Part shown: positions 42,223 through 49,632 of the stretch, piece after piece
How positions within the stretch are numbered: position 1 is the stretch's first letter
Layout of the letters: each line of letters opens with the position of its first letter
Assembly: GCF_905372335.1 (NCBI RefSeq)
Contig: NZ_CAJPOU010000003.1
Span: 1-57,836, forward strand
Source of the DNA: Streptococcus sp. A12
GTDB lineage: Bacteria; Bacillota; Bacilli; Lactobacillales; Streptococcaceae
Reading direction: 5' to 3'
DNA: 57,836 nt
Notes under the pieces: model-generated
Database searches by the model: none
The model's input: the letters and a program-made list of their open reading frames with translations, nothing else
What the model was told of the DNA's origin: nothing
Made by a program: the position numbers and the translations under genes

Positions 42223-42600
42223 ATGTATCAAGTAATTGAAATGTATGGGGATTACGAACCCTGGTGGTTTTTAGAAGATTGGGAGAAGGACATTGTTACT
42301 AGTCAGAGTTTTGATGACTATTATGAAGCCCTCAAATATTACAAACGCCAATGGTTACTTTTAAGAGAGCAATCTCCATTATTTAAAAGTAGAAGTGATT
42401 TAATGACGATTTTTTGGGATCCTGAGGATCAGCGCTGGTGTGAAGAATGTGCGGAATATGTGCAACAATATCATTCAGTCGCCTTGCTAGAAAACGATCA
42501 GAAGATTCCGAGGAGCAAGCGCCGTCCAGGTTACGAAAAAGAGAATGCCCACACGGCGCATCGCTCTTGTAAGCTAGGCTACGAGACCAATAATCTATAG
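42223..42600 (+). CDS. DUF1033 family protein
   Basis: 125-aa acidic, tryptophan-rich protein (GDYEPWWFLEDWE at about 9-21; FWDPEDQRWCEECAEY at about 65-80) of the DUF1033 family, regularly found between rpoC and comYA in streptococci. Function unknown; no membrane segment or catalytic motif is evident. TATAAT (42191-42196) provides a probable promoter and ACGGAGAG the ribosome-binding site. Its position before the late competence operon is conserved, but the gene is not itself preceded by a competence box. Confidence 0.85.
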   Translation: MYQVIEMYGDYEPWWFLEDWEKDIVTSQSFDDYYEALKYYKRQWLLLREQSPLFKSRSDLMTIFWDPEDQRWCEECAEYVQQYHSVALLENDQKIPRSKRRPGYEKENAHTAHRSCKLGYETNNL

Positions 42601-42678
42601 GAAGAGAAATTCAATATGCAGTTGAGTTTCTTTTTTTTTGCTCTTTTTTCTAAATTCAGCGTTAGTTGGCCAATTATT

Positions 42679-42686
42679 TGCGAATT
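42679..42686 (+). promoter_or_regulatory. Competence (ComX/SigX) box before comYA
   Basis: TGCGAATT, one base from TGCGAATA and two from the TACGAATA consensus recognised by the alternative sigma factor ComX. It lies 20 bp before the comYA start codon, with a T-rich stretch upstream at 42623-42640. Confidence 0.65.
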
Positions 42687-42706
42687 ATATAGTGAAAGGA
42701 GGAAAT

Positions 42707-43648
42707 ATGGTTCAAGAAATTGCACAATCCATAATTCGAATGGCATCGAATGCCGAAGCTCAGGATATTTATTTTGTTCCTCGATCGTCAGACTATCAGC
42801 TCTTTTTAAGGGTTGAGGATGAGCGACGCTTTATCGAGACCTATTCACAAGAACAAATGGTAGCGGTCGTCAGCCATTTTAAGTTTATGGCAGGGATGAA
42901 TGTGGGGGAAAGGCGCCGGAGTCAATTGGGCTCCTGTGACTATTCTCTAGGGGATAAGGTCTTGTCCTTACGTTTGTCTACTGTGGGAGACTATAGGGGG
43001 TATGAGAGTTTGGTCATTCGCCTGCTCCACAATGAGGATCGGGAGCTCCGTTTCTGGTTCGACCAACTTCAAGAGCTTGAAGAGAAGGTGAGTAAGCGGG
43101 GGCTCTACTTATTTGCGGGTCCAGTCGGATCGGGGAAGACGACACTGATGCATGCCCTAGCCAAGAAAAAATTTTCGGGGCAACAAGTCATGTCAATTGA
43201 AGATCCGGTAGAAATTAAGCAGGAAGAGATGCTGCAACTGCAACTCAATGAAGCGATTGGCATGACCTATGATAGCTTGATTAAACTGTCTTTGCGTCAT
43301 CGCCCAGATCTCCTCCTCATCGGAGAAATCCGTGACACGGAGACAGCTCGCGCAGTTATTCGGGCTAGTCTGACAGGTGTGACGGTCTTTTCTACCATCC
43401 ATGCCAAGAGCATTCCTGGGGTCTATGAACGTCTATTGGAGTTGGGGGTGAGTGAGGAGGAGTTACGGATTGTCCTTCAAGGGATATGTTACCAGCGTTT
43501 GATAAAGGGAGGAGGTGTCACTGACTTTGCCATCCATGATCACCAAAACCACTCCAGTCAAAAGTGGAACCAGCAAATGGATGCGCTTTATGAAGCGGGA
43601 CATATTGAGCTGGATCAGGCGCAAGCCGAAAAAATTATCGATTGCTAA
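42707..43648 (+). CDS. comYA: Competence pilus assembly ATPase ComYA (ComGA)
   Basis: 313-aa traffic ATPase that drives assembly of the transformation pilus. Walker A GPVGSGKTTLMH (about 143-154), Walker B/Asp box LLIGEIRDTETA and the His box VFSTIHAKS (about 236-244) are all present. I chose ATG 42707 (AAAGGAGG upstream, downstream of the ComX box), which gives the normal family length; an in-frame upstream ATG precedes the promoter. Overlaps comYB. Intact here, although the operon is broken two genes later by the prophage. Confidence 0.95.
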   Translation: MVQEIAQSIIRMASNAEAQDIYFVPRSSDYQLFLRVEDERRFIETYSQEQMVAVVSHFKFMAGMNVGERRRSQLGSCDYSLGDKVLSLRLSTVGDYRGYESLVIRLLHNEDRELRFWFDQLQELEEKVSKRGLYLFAGPVGSGKTTLMHALAKKKFSGQQVMSIEDPVEIKQEEMLQLQLNEAIGMTYDSLIKLSLRHRPDLLLIGEIRDTETARAVIRASLTGVTVFSTIHAKSIPGVYERLLELGVSEEELRIVLQGICYQRLIKGGGVTDFAIHDHQNHSSQKWNQQMDALYEAGHIELDQAQAEKIIDC

Positions 43649-44612
43649 GCAAGAGCATGTCATTGAGCTCTTTCACAATCTTTACAGTAGTAGCTTTCAT
43701 CTATCTGAGGTCATCGACTTTCTTCGGCGCAGTCAATTGGTAGAGGCCAATTTTGTTGAAAGAATGCAGGTCGGACTGGCCAACGGAAAGCCTCTGTCAG
43801 CCATTCTCTCTGATTTAGGCTTCTCCGATCAGGTAACGACTCAATTAGCACTGGCAGAGCAGCATGGAAATGTTACCTTAAGTTTGGAAAAAATCCGTAG
43901 CTACCTGGAAAATCTGACCCAGGTTCGAAAGAAACTAGTTGAGGTGGCGACCTATCCTGTGCTCTTGCTGGGATTTTTGATCTTGATTATGCTGGGGCTG
44001 AAAAACTATCTCTTGCCTCAGTTGGAGAGTCAAAATGGGGCGACACGACTGATCAGTGTCTTTCCCCAGTATGTTTTGTTAGGGAGTGTGGTGTTGACGA
44101 TTGGAGTTTTGATTCTCCTCTTCCTAGGCCGTCGTGCCAAGCGGCTGGCCCTGGTTTCATGTTTGGCTAGACTTCCTTTTCTTCGCCCCTTCTTACAGGA
44201 TTATCTGACAGCTTTTTATGCTCGAGAATGGGGAAGTATGATTGCCCAAGGGTTGGAGCTGAATCAAATTTTTCCTGTGATGCAGGGGCAACGTTCCCGT
44301 CTCTTTCGAGAGATTGGACAGGATTTAGAAGTGGCGTTGGCTCGTGGCAGGTCTTTTTCTGACCATATTCAGACCTATCCTTTCTTTAAACGAGAGCTGG
44401 CCCTCATGATTGAATATGGGGAGGCCAAGTCCAAGCTCGGTAGTGAGTTGGAAATCTATGCAGACAAGACCTGGGCAGGCTTTTTCCATCGTTTGAACAA
44501 GGCCATGAATGTCGTCCAACCACTGGTCTTTGTCTTTGTTGCTCTTATGATTGTTTTGCTCTATGCAGCCATGTTGCTGCCAATTTATGAGAATTTGGAG
44601 GTTCCTTTATGA
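43581..44612 (+). CDS. comYB: Competence pilus platform protein ComYB (ComGB)
   Basis: About 343-aa polytopic GspF/PilC-like membrane protein that anchors the pilus assembly ATPase. Two T2SSF domains, with hydrophobic helices near 129-150 (PVLLLGFLILIMLGLKNYLL), 168-190 and at the C-terminus (VFVFVALMIVLLYAAMLLP). The start is uncertain: ATG 43581 and ATG 43590 both lie inside comYA, which is the usual overlap. The stop codon overlaps the comYC start by 4 nt (ATGA). Confidence 0.93.
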   Translation: MRFMKRDILSWIRRKPKKLSIAKQEHVIELFHNLYSSSFHLSEVIDFLRRSQLVEANFVERMQVGLANGKPLSAILSDLGFSDQVTTQLALAEQHGNVTLSLEKIRSYLENLTQVRKKLVEVATYPVLLLGFLILIMLGLKNYLLPQLESQNGATRLISVFPQYVLLGSVVLTIGVLILLFLGRRAKRLALVSCLARLPFLRPFLQDYLTAFYAREWGSMIAQGLELNQIFPVMQGQRSRLFREIGQDLEVALARGRSFSDHIQTYPFFKRELALMIEYGEAKSKLGSELEIYADKTWAGFFHRLNKAMNVVQPLVFVFVALMIVLLYAAMLLPIYENLEVPL

Positions 44613-44659
44613 AATCATTGCGTACACTCAAGGTAAAAGCTTTTACTCTAATTGAAATG
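44609..44659 (+). pseudogene. comYC: comYC (comGC), first 17 codons, cut by prophage
   Basis: The reading frame opens with MKSLRTLKVKAFTLIEM, the prepilin leader and cleavage motif (KAFTLIEM) of the major competence pseudopilin, and then departs from the family, where LVVLxII is expected. A chimeric 51-codon frame runs to TAA at 44762-44764 through DNA of the prophage end. The prophage integrase gene ends 17 bp downstream at 44677. The rest of comYC should lie beyond the prophage's right end, outside the window. Without full-length ComYC no competence pilus is made, so this strain should not transform while lysogenic. Confidence 0.9.
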
Positions 44660-44676
44660 AAGGATAGTAAAATTCT

Positions 44677-46110
44677 TTATATTCTCCAATTTATGACAAT
44701 CCGCTCAGATGTCACTTGGACCTTATCAATCAACGCCCTAGCAATGGCCTTTTGGCCATCATAATCAATGCTTGCGATATCCTCACAGTCCAGTACCTGT
44801 TTTATATTATTTCTTCGTTCCTGACTTTGTTTTTCTGGGTCATTTTTTAGCTCTTCCTCAAGTGCCGTCCTCATCGTCATAAATTCTGAGGACCTTTTTT
44901 GTAGTTCATCCAAGGTGATGCGATCATCAATATACAAGTCATTCAGCCTGCTCAGTTTCTTAGTTAGCTCATCAATTTGTTTCTGATAGCTATCACGATC
45001 TATAGCGCTTGATTGGGTACTAAATAGTTGCTCGATATAACTCTGGTCATGCTGTAGCTTGCTTATTTCTGTAATGACATATTTCTCTAATTCGTCCTTG
45101 TCATAAGCTCCAGAGTGGCATTTTTGATTGTTGTTATAGACGGTAACCCCAGTTGTCTTCCTAGGATGCCGTTGGTAGCATTCGTATCTGATAAACCTAG
45201 TACCGTCTTTACGGATACCGCCCATTATTAACTTGAGAGGTGCGTGACAATAACCACACTGAGCCATCCCTGACAGCATATACTTAGCCTGAAACGGTCT
45301 AGGGTTAGTCTTCTCTGCTGCAGTCCTCTGTCTGATTTTTAGCTCCTCTTGCGTCCTCTTGTACACGTATTCTGAGATGATGGACTCATGCTCTCCAGGG
45401 AATAGCTGGCCCTTGTACTGATTGTAGCCACAGTAGACAGGGTTCGATAGGATCCCTCTGACAGCTCTGTAATTCCAGCTAATTTCTTTTGGGTAGCGCT
45501 CGTTTAAGTCATCTCTTAATTTGGTAATAGACCGACCTGCCAGATATCGTTCAAAAATGTACTTAACCACTAGCGACTGTGCTGGGTTTATAATCAGGGA
45601 ACCTGTTTCTTTTTTGTAATCATAACCATAGGAAGTTCTGCCCCACATCATAGACTTACCAGACTTAGCACGTCCTAGTTTGCCTAATTGCATCCGTTCC
45701 TTGATTTGCTCTCTTTCGAACTCAGCTATTGCAGATAAAAGAGTTAGAAATAAAGTACCCATAGCTGAAGAAGTATCTATATTTTCTTGGATCGATACAA
45801 AATCAATTTTATTTATATTAAACACATCTTTAATCAAATAAAGTGTATCTCTTACATTTCGTGATAGTCTATCGAGTTTGTAAACTAAAACCGTGTCAAA
45901 CAAACCCTTTTTTACATCGTTAATCAAGTTTGCCATTTCAGGGCGCTTCAAACTACCGCCAGAGAAACCGGCGTCAATATACTTGTTATAAACATCCCAC
46001 CCCATAGCTTCACAATACTTCTCTAAGCTATCAATTTGCCCGTCTATAGAGTATCCTTCCTCGGCTTGATTCGTGGTGCTCACTCGTGCGTATATGGCGA
46101 CTTTCCTAAT
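44677..46110 (-). CDS. int: Large serine recombinase (phage integrase)
   Basis: 477-aa large serine integrase. The resolvase domain (1-150) has catalytic S12 in YARVSTTNQ, with R10 and the YIDAGFSGGSLKRPEM and DRLSRNVRDT segments. The recombinase domain (about 160-280), a zinc ribbon with CGYC (about 286-289) and later cysteines near 310-330, and a coiled-coil region (about 370-430) follow. It should integrate the phage into comYC. I chose ATG 46110, which overlaps the HNH gene stop (ATGATTAG); an upstream ATG at 46149 lies within the HNH gene. It ends 17 bp from the comYC fragment, as expected for an attachment-adjacent integrase. Confidence 0.95.
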   Translation of the reverse strand: MRKVAIYARVSTTNQAEEGYSIDGQIDSLEKYCEAMGWDVYNKYIDAGFSGGSLKRPEMANLINDVKKGLFDTVLVYKLDRLSRNVRDTLYLIKDVFNINKIDFVSIQENIDTSSAMGTLFLTLLSAIAEFEREQIKERMQLGKLGRAKSGKSMMWGRTSYGYDYKKETGSLIINPAQSLVVKYIFERYLAGRSITKLRDDLNERYPKEISWNYRAVRGILSNPVYCGYNQYKGQLFPGEHESIISEYVYKRTQEELKIRQRTAAEKTNPRPFQAKYMLSGMAQCGYCHAPLKLIMGGIRKDGTRFIRYECYQRHPRKTTGVTVYNNNQKCHSGAYDKDELEKYVITEISKLQHDQSYIEQLFSTQSSAIDRDSYQKQIDELTKKLSRLNDLYIDDRITLDELQKRSSEFMTMRTALEEELKNDPEKQSQERRNNIKQVLDCEDIASIDYDGQKAIARALIDKVQVTSERIVINWRI

Positions 46111-46705
46111 CATTCGAGCCACCCCCGCATTCAGAATACTTCCAAGCAAAACCGCCAGCCTTTTTTCTTGTACCTTTGCAGCACATTGAAATACAAGAAA
46201 GGTTAATTTTCAGAGTTTTACTAGCATCCGTCATGCTATTCCACTCTTTTACCACATTCCCGTCTAGGTCCATTTGCAGAACCTTTTTATTACTATTTTT
46301 TCCAAGCGCCCTAATAGTGTCGATTTGAGACTGCTGCACGGATTTTAACCCAGTTTTAAATGCGTGTTTAACATTTTCACTAGCAGAAACCCACTCTAAA
46401 TTATCAACAGCATTATTGGTTTTATTACCATCAATATGGTTTACTTGCGTCTTCGTTTTTGTATCTGGGTTGTCAATAAAGCAAGTAGCAACAATTCTAT
46501 GAACAAAGTAATGCTTCGCTTTTCCGTTTTTAGTGAGCGCTACGGTGTGATACCCAAATTGCGTAAGTTTCTTTTTCAAAACTCTGCCTTTCAACAATCG
46601 GAAACCGTCCCATTTTGGCACAACTTTGTCTAGGCTTCTAACATTCCCTAAATCGCTAACTTCGTATAGATCTTCGTAACCTACAACTTTTTTCCATTTT
46701 TCCAT
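46106..46705 (-). CDS. NUMOD4/HNH homing endonuclease-like protein
   Basis: 199-aa protein. NUMOD4 motif at the N-terminus (EKWKKVVGYEDLYEVSDLGNVRS), HNH nuclease core (about 60-105; FVHRIVATCFIDNP, VNHIDGNKTNNAVDNLEWVSASEN) and a C-terminal NUMOD1-like DNA-binding segment (VLQMDLDGNVVKEWNSM, about 137-153). This is the layout of free-standing phage homing endonucleases. The stop codon overlaps the integrase start, so the integrase may depend on its translation. It might spread itself between phages or cut competing phages at the integrase locus. Confidence 0.9.
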   Translation of the reverse strand: MEKWKKVVGYEDLYEVSDLGNVRSLDKVVPKWDGFRLLKGRVLKKKLTQFGYHTVALTKNGKAKHYFVHRIVATCFIDNPDTKTKTQVNHIDGNKTNNAVDNLEWVSASENVKHAFKTGLKSVQQSQIDTIRALGKNSNKKVLQMDLDGNVVKEWNSMTDASKTLKINLSCISMCCKGTRKKAGGFAWKYSECGGGSND

Positions 46706-46734
46706 TTTTTTACTCCATTCTATGATAAAATAGA

Positions 46735-46774
46735 GTATAGTAAAACAGCCTAAGAATTAGGTGTTTTGCTATAC
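46735..46774. other. Three-segment hairpin between HNH and NYN genes
   Basis: GTATAG/CTATAC, AAAAC/GTTTT and CCTAA/TTAGG pair in register around a GAA loop. It could be the end of the NYN transcript, a processing signal, or an operator. Confidence 0.45.
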
Positions 46775-46784
46775 AATTTTCAAA

Positions 46785-46830
46785 CCTCACGCTCTCCTCG
46801 ACCAAAATTTGAGCGTGGGGCTTTTTATTT
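46785..46830 (+). terminator. Hairpin with T-run next to NYN gene
   Basis: CCTCACGCTC (46785-46794) and GAGCGTGGGG (46811-46820; one G-T pair) are followed on the plus strand by CTTTTTATTTTTT. For the leftward NYN transcript the hairpin comes just after the stop codon with only a weak U-run. It would stop any rightward read-through into the NYN gene. Confidence 0.6.
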
Positions 46831-47493
46831 TTTGCGATACTCGTTATCGCATGTTCTAAGCCCGTCTATGTGTAGACTTAGACTGTCTTTTATGTTTCCG
46901 CCAAGAGGATCTAAGATAAAATCAATCCCCTCTCTACGAGCTAATTTTGCAGCAGGTACAAAGTCGCTGTCTCCAGCGATTAAAACTATCTTATCAACTT
47001 GATGTTTATAAGCCAAAGAAGCAATATCTAAACCTATGCGCATATCTACACCTTTTTGTTGAAGGTTCAAGGCAAAATGCTTTTGTTCAAGATCTTCTAC
47101 AGTTAATCGCCCATTTAATAATTGTTTCGTGTACTTTTCTTTGAGATTAAAGTGGGCCGTGCTTTCGCTTAGTTCTCCTAAACGTAAAGCGATTTTCCTC
47201 TTATGGCTTAATTCATTAAAAAAGTCGAGTGTCCAAGCTTTTGTCTCGCTCTTGCTGAAATCAATTGTTGTTTTTAGTGCAGGGTGATAGACTTGCTTAT
47301 CAACTGGAGGGCAGTCATAGTAGAATATTCTATACAGCTCATGTATGAGTTGTTTTTTAAAGGTCGTTTCGACAATGTGACGATTACAGTAGCTATAAAG
47401 TCTCTCTGCACTCGCTTTTGCTGTTTCGTGTCCAAAGACGGCAGAACTCCTTTTTCTATAATATCCACCGTCTACCAAAATGGCTGTTTTCAT
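46825..47493 (-). CDS. NYN-domain (LabA-like/DUF88) putative RNase
   Basis: 222-aa PIN-like NYN protein. Acidic residues of the active site appear in AILVDGGYYR (D8), near GVDMRIGLDIASL (about 148-160) and in LIAGDSDFVPAAKLAR (about 171-186). Such proteins are predicted metal-dependent ribonucleases, and several prophage-borne ones sit in the lysogeny region. Expressed from its own promoter with a palindromic operator, so it is probably made in the lysogen. Possible roles: superinfection exclusion or RNA turnover; neither is shown. Confidence 0.85.
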   Translation of the reverse strand: MKTAILVDGGYYRKRSSAVFGHETAKASAERLYSYCNRHIVETTFKKQLIHELYRIFYYDCPPVDKQVYHPALKTTIDFSKSETKAWTLDFFNELSHKRKIALRLGELSESTAHFNLKEKYTKQLLNGRLTVEDLEQKHFALNLQQKGVDMRIGLDIASLAYKHQVDKIVLIAGDSDFVPAAKLARREGIDFILDPLGGNIKDSLSLHIDGLRTCDNEYRKK

Positions 47494-47582
47494 CGTTCCT
47501 CCATTTAAACAAAAAAGCTGCGATTTCGACGATTCCCTTATGGTGGGGTGCCTACTCTCAACAGCTGTGTTTACTTGTTTAT

Positions 47583-47617
47583 GTAATAATGTTATTACAC
47601 AATTTGTAAAAAGTCAA
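47583..47617 (-). promoter_or_regulatory. NYN gene promoter with palindromic operator
   Basis: Minus strand: TTGACT (47617-47612), 17-bp spacer, TAACAT (47594-47589). The perfect palindrome GTAATAA-TG-TTATTAC (47583-47598) covers the -10. The transcript would have a leader of about 85 nt. The palindrome does not resemble the GTTCC/GGAAC sites of the CI/Cro switch, so a different regulator is likely. Confidence 0.6.
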
Positions 47618-47666
47618 CTGTTTTCTCTTTTTTAAATAAAATCTTTAATATTTTTAAAAAATTATT

Positions 47667-48419
47667 TTATTTTTCTCTATAAATATCTACGACTTCCCCA
47701 ATAGTTCGGATGTCGTCATTCTCTGTTAGATAGATTTCCTCATAGCTATTATTTAGACTTTGCAAGTACCAGCGTCCATCATAATCTCTCTTAAGTTTTT
47801 TAACAAAGTTTTTCTCGTTTACTTGGAAGATACCGATTGAGTTGACATCAATTTGACTAGCTACCCTGATAAATAATAGATCGTTATCCTCTATAAGTGG
47901 CTCCATTGAGTCGCCAGCTACTTTAGCAATAGTGTCATACTCGTTAGGAACATCATTGGCTCTCAGTCTTACCTCCATGTGGAGATTATCCTCTTGGAAA
48001 GTACCATGACCTGCAGCTACTAACCCCTCTACATAATCAGTAATGTAGTCTTCATCTTCTTCTGCTTTGAGCTTATCGAAAATAGAAACTACCTCAGGTT
48101 TCTCTTGTTCCTCAAGCTGTCCCTTGGCAAAGTCTAGTACTTTTTCCTGTCTTGGCTGTTCTAGCTTATTATAGATTGAGATGATTTCAGCTTGGTCTAC
48201 ATTACTTTCTTTTTGGATACCTAGCAGGTACTCAGGAGTGATGTTCAAAGCTCTTGCAAAATCATCAGCTCTATTAAGAGGAAACTCTCTTGTCTTGTTG
48301 AAGTATCTTGACATGGTGGATTTTGCAATCCCTACACGCCTAGCAAGCTCACTCATTGACAATCCTTTTTCATCTATATTCTCTTGAATAAGTGAAATGA
48401 TTTCATCATTAGTTCTCAT
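47667..48419 (-). CDS. CI-type prophage repressor with S24 peptidase domain
   Basis: 250-aa LexA/CI-like repressor that maintains lysogeny. XRE helix-turn-helix at about 6-67 (LSMSELARRVGIAKSTMSRYFN), an Ala-Gly cleavage site in VAAGHGTF, and an S24 peptidase with Ser171 (GDSMEP) and a lysine in FVKKLKR (about 205-211). DNA damage would trigger RecA-stimulated self-cleavage. I chose ATG 48419 (GAAAGG upstream); an upstream in-frame ATG at 48479 lies inside the promoter. Transcribed from a TTGTAT-17-TATAAT promoter facing Cro. Confidence 0.92.
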   Translation of the reverse strand: MRTNDEIISLIQENIDEKGLSMSELARRVGIAKSTMSRYFNKTREFPLNRADDFARALNITPEYLLGIQKESNVDQAEIISIYNKLEQPRQEKVLDFAKGQLEEQEKPEVVSIFDKLKAEEDEDYITDYVEGLVAAGHGTFQEDNLHMEVRLRANDVPNEYDTIAKVAGDSMEPLIEDNDLLFIRVASQIDVNSIGIFQVNEKNFVKKLKRDYDGRWYLQSLNNSYEEIYLTENDDIRTIGEVVDIYREK

Positions 48420-48450
48420 GTTTTTCCTTTCTTCGGACTTTGATAGTTCT

Positions 48451-48577
48451 ATTATATCACCGTTCCCGAAAATATACAAGAGGAATGATAAAAAACATTT
48501 TTTTGATATTTTTTAATAAAAAGAGTTGACAAATTGGAACAAGAGGGTTTATAATGGAATCGTTCCAAAACGGGAAC
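48451..48577. promoter_or_regulatory. CI/Cro divergent promoters and operators
   Basis: Leftward: TTGTAT (48479-48474), 17 bp, TATAAT (48456-48451), with a GTTCC half-site (48462-48466) in the spacer. Rightward: TTGACA (48526-48531), 18 bp, TATAAT (48550-48555). GTTCC-N6-GGAAC is perfect at 48562-48577, and an imperfect GTTGA-N6-GGAAC (48525-48540) covers the rightward -35. This looks like a conventional phage switch. Confidence 0.8.
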
Positions 48578-48604
48578 TAAAAAATCAAAAAAGGAGAGCA
48601 CGGT

Positions 48605-48844
48605 ATGACAATCAACTTGAAACGGTTGAAAGCTGAGCGTATCGCAAGCGGTATGACACAAGATGAAGTGGCTCACCGCATGGGGTGGAAAACACGTACA
48701 CCTTACGCAAAGCGAGAGAATGGTATTGTATCTATTGGTGCTGACGAATTAGCAAAGATTACTTTGATTTTTGGTCTGCCTATGGAGAAGATAACTATTT
48801 TTTTTGAAGATAACGTTCCCAAAAAGGAACGATTGTTAGCGTAG
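48605..48844 (+). CDS. cro: Cro-like XRE regulator
   Basis: 79-aa helix-turn-helix protein (LKAERIASGMTQDEVAHRMGWKTRTPYAKRENG, about 8-40), the first gene of the rightward early operon and divergent from CI. It would compete for the shared operators and favour lytic growth. AAAGGAGAG ribosome-binding site. A perfect copy of the switch operator (GTTCC-CAAAAA-GGAAC, 48815-48830) lies inside the last codons of this gene. Confidence 0.88.
   Translation: MTINLKRLKAERIASGMTQDEVAHRMGWKTRTPYAKRENGIVSIGADELAKITLIFGLPMEKITIFFEDNVPKKERLLA
48815..48830. promoter_or_regulatory. Extra switch operator inside the 3' end of cro
   Basis: GTTCC-N6-GGAAC, the same palindrome and spacing as the operator at 48562-48577, 250 bp away. 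It could support looping by CI or act as a roadblock to early transcription. Confidence 0.6.
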
Positions 48845-48856
48845 AAAGGAGAACCT

Positions 48857-48997
48857 ATGGAAGAAATTAAAATTCGTGAGGATAAAGTATCCTTGAACGG
48901 CCAAGAATTAAAAACTCTTACAGGATTTGAAATAAAAAGCACAACCGAGAACGGCTATGCAGAAGTGAAATTAACTTTACTTGCTAAATTGACCTGA
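48857..48997 (+). CDS. Small phage protein, 46 aa
   Basis: MEEIKIREDK... ending LLAKLT; preceded by AAAGGAGA and placed 12 bp after cro. Predicted beta-rich (KVSLNGQELKTLTGFEIKS). No recognised domain; likely a real early-operon gene because of the strong ribosome-binding site and tight spacing. Confidence 0.6.
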   Translation: MEEIKIREDKVSLNGQELKTLTGFEIKSTTENGYAEVKLTLLAKLT

Positions 48998-49013
48998 GAG
49001 AGGAGATAGAAAA

Positions 49014-49094
49014 ATGCTAGCAATTTTAACAATCACTAACATTGTATGTGCAGTTATCAACCTAATCACATTTTTTGTAAATAGGAGTGAATGA
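49014..49094 (+). CDS. Tiny single-helix membrane protein, 26 aa
   Basis: MLAILTITNIVCAVINLITFFVN... is a single hydrophobic helix ending in RSE. AGGAGATAG lies 6-10 nt upstream. Its end overlaps the 3' end of the opposed 172-aa gene by 33 bp. Similar very short membrane peptides occur in phage early regions; function unknown. Confidence 0.5.
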   Translation: MLAILTITNIVCAVINLITFFVNRSE

Positions 49095-49580
49095 TTTAGA
49101 TTTAGAGAAAAAATGGATTTGCTTATTTGTTGTTACCTTAATCTTGTAAGGGGCTTTATTCAAGTAGTAGGAAAAGCCTACACTTGAATTAGGGAAAAGA
49201 TCTGTTTCATCTTCAAATGGTTCGGAGTACCAAATGCTATCAAGGAGAGGCAAAGGAATACGACTCAATCCGTATTCGTCAGTTGCATATCTTGGAACAA
49301 CCGAACTGGGGTCAAAACCGTTGTCAAAGATTTCTTTACCGTTTATATCAAAAAGTTGAACACTTTTTATGACAACGGCAACATTTGAGGTATTTACCAA
49401 CTCAAAGTTATATTGATAATCTGATTTTGGGTCAACTCTATCTTTGAAACAGTTGGAAATCTTAACAGTTGCCCTATTCATTGCAACTGAATAAAGTAGC
49501 CCAATAACACCTGTAACAGCACCAACCCAAGCAGCAATAATATTAAGCATATCCATATTATCTAAAATCCATGAAATCAT
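49062..49580 (-). CDS. Membrane-anchored protein in a leftward moron position
   Basis: 172-aa protein. An N-terminal hydrophobic segment (MLNIIAAWVGAVTGVIGLLYSVAM, about 11-34) anchors a beta-rich domain. No recognised family. It is transcribed against the early operon from its own extended -10 promoter (TGG-TATAAT, minus strand 49614-49606) with GTGAGGT before the ATG. This isolated, opposite-strand setting is typical of morons expressed in the lysogen, for example superinfection-exclusion or host-modifying factors. The function is not shown. Confidence 0.7.
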   Translation of the reverse strand: MISWILDNMDMLNIIAAWVGAVTGVIGLLYSVAMNRATVKISNCFKDRVDPKSDYQYNFELVNTSNVAVVIKSVQLFDINGKEIFDNGFDPSSVVPRYATDEYGLSRIPLPLLDSIWYSEPFEDETDLFPNSSVGFSYYLNKAPYKIKVTTNKQIHFFSKSKSFTPIYKKCD

Positions 49581-49605
49581 TTCAGTACCTCACGTTTTTA
49601 TTTTT

Positions 49606-49614
49606 ATTATACCA
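49606..49614 (-). promoter_or_regulatory. Promoter of the 172-aa moron gene
   Basis: Minus-strand TGG-TATAAT, 26 bp before the start codon; no clear -35. It lies between the moron gene and the antirepressor gene on the other strand. Confidence 0.55.
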
Positions 49615-49632
49615 AACTAGAAAGGAGCACAG

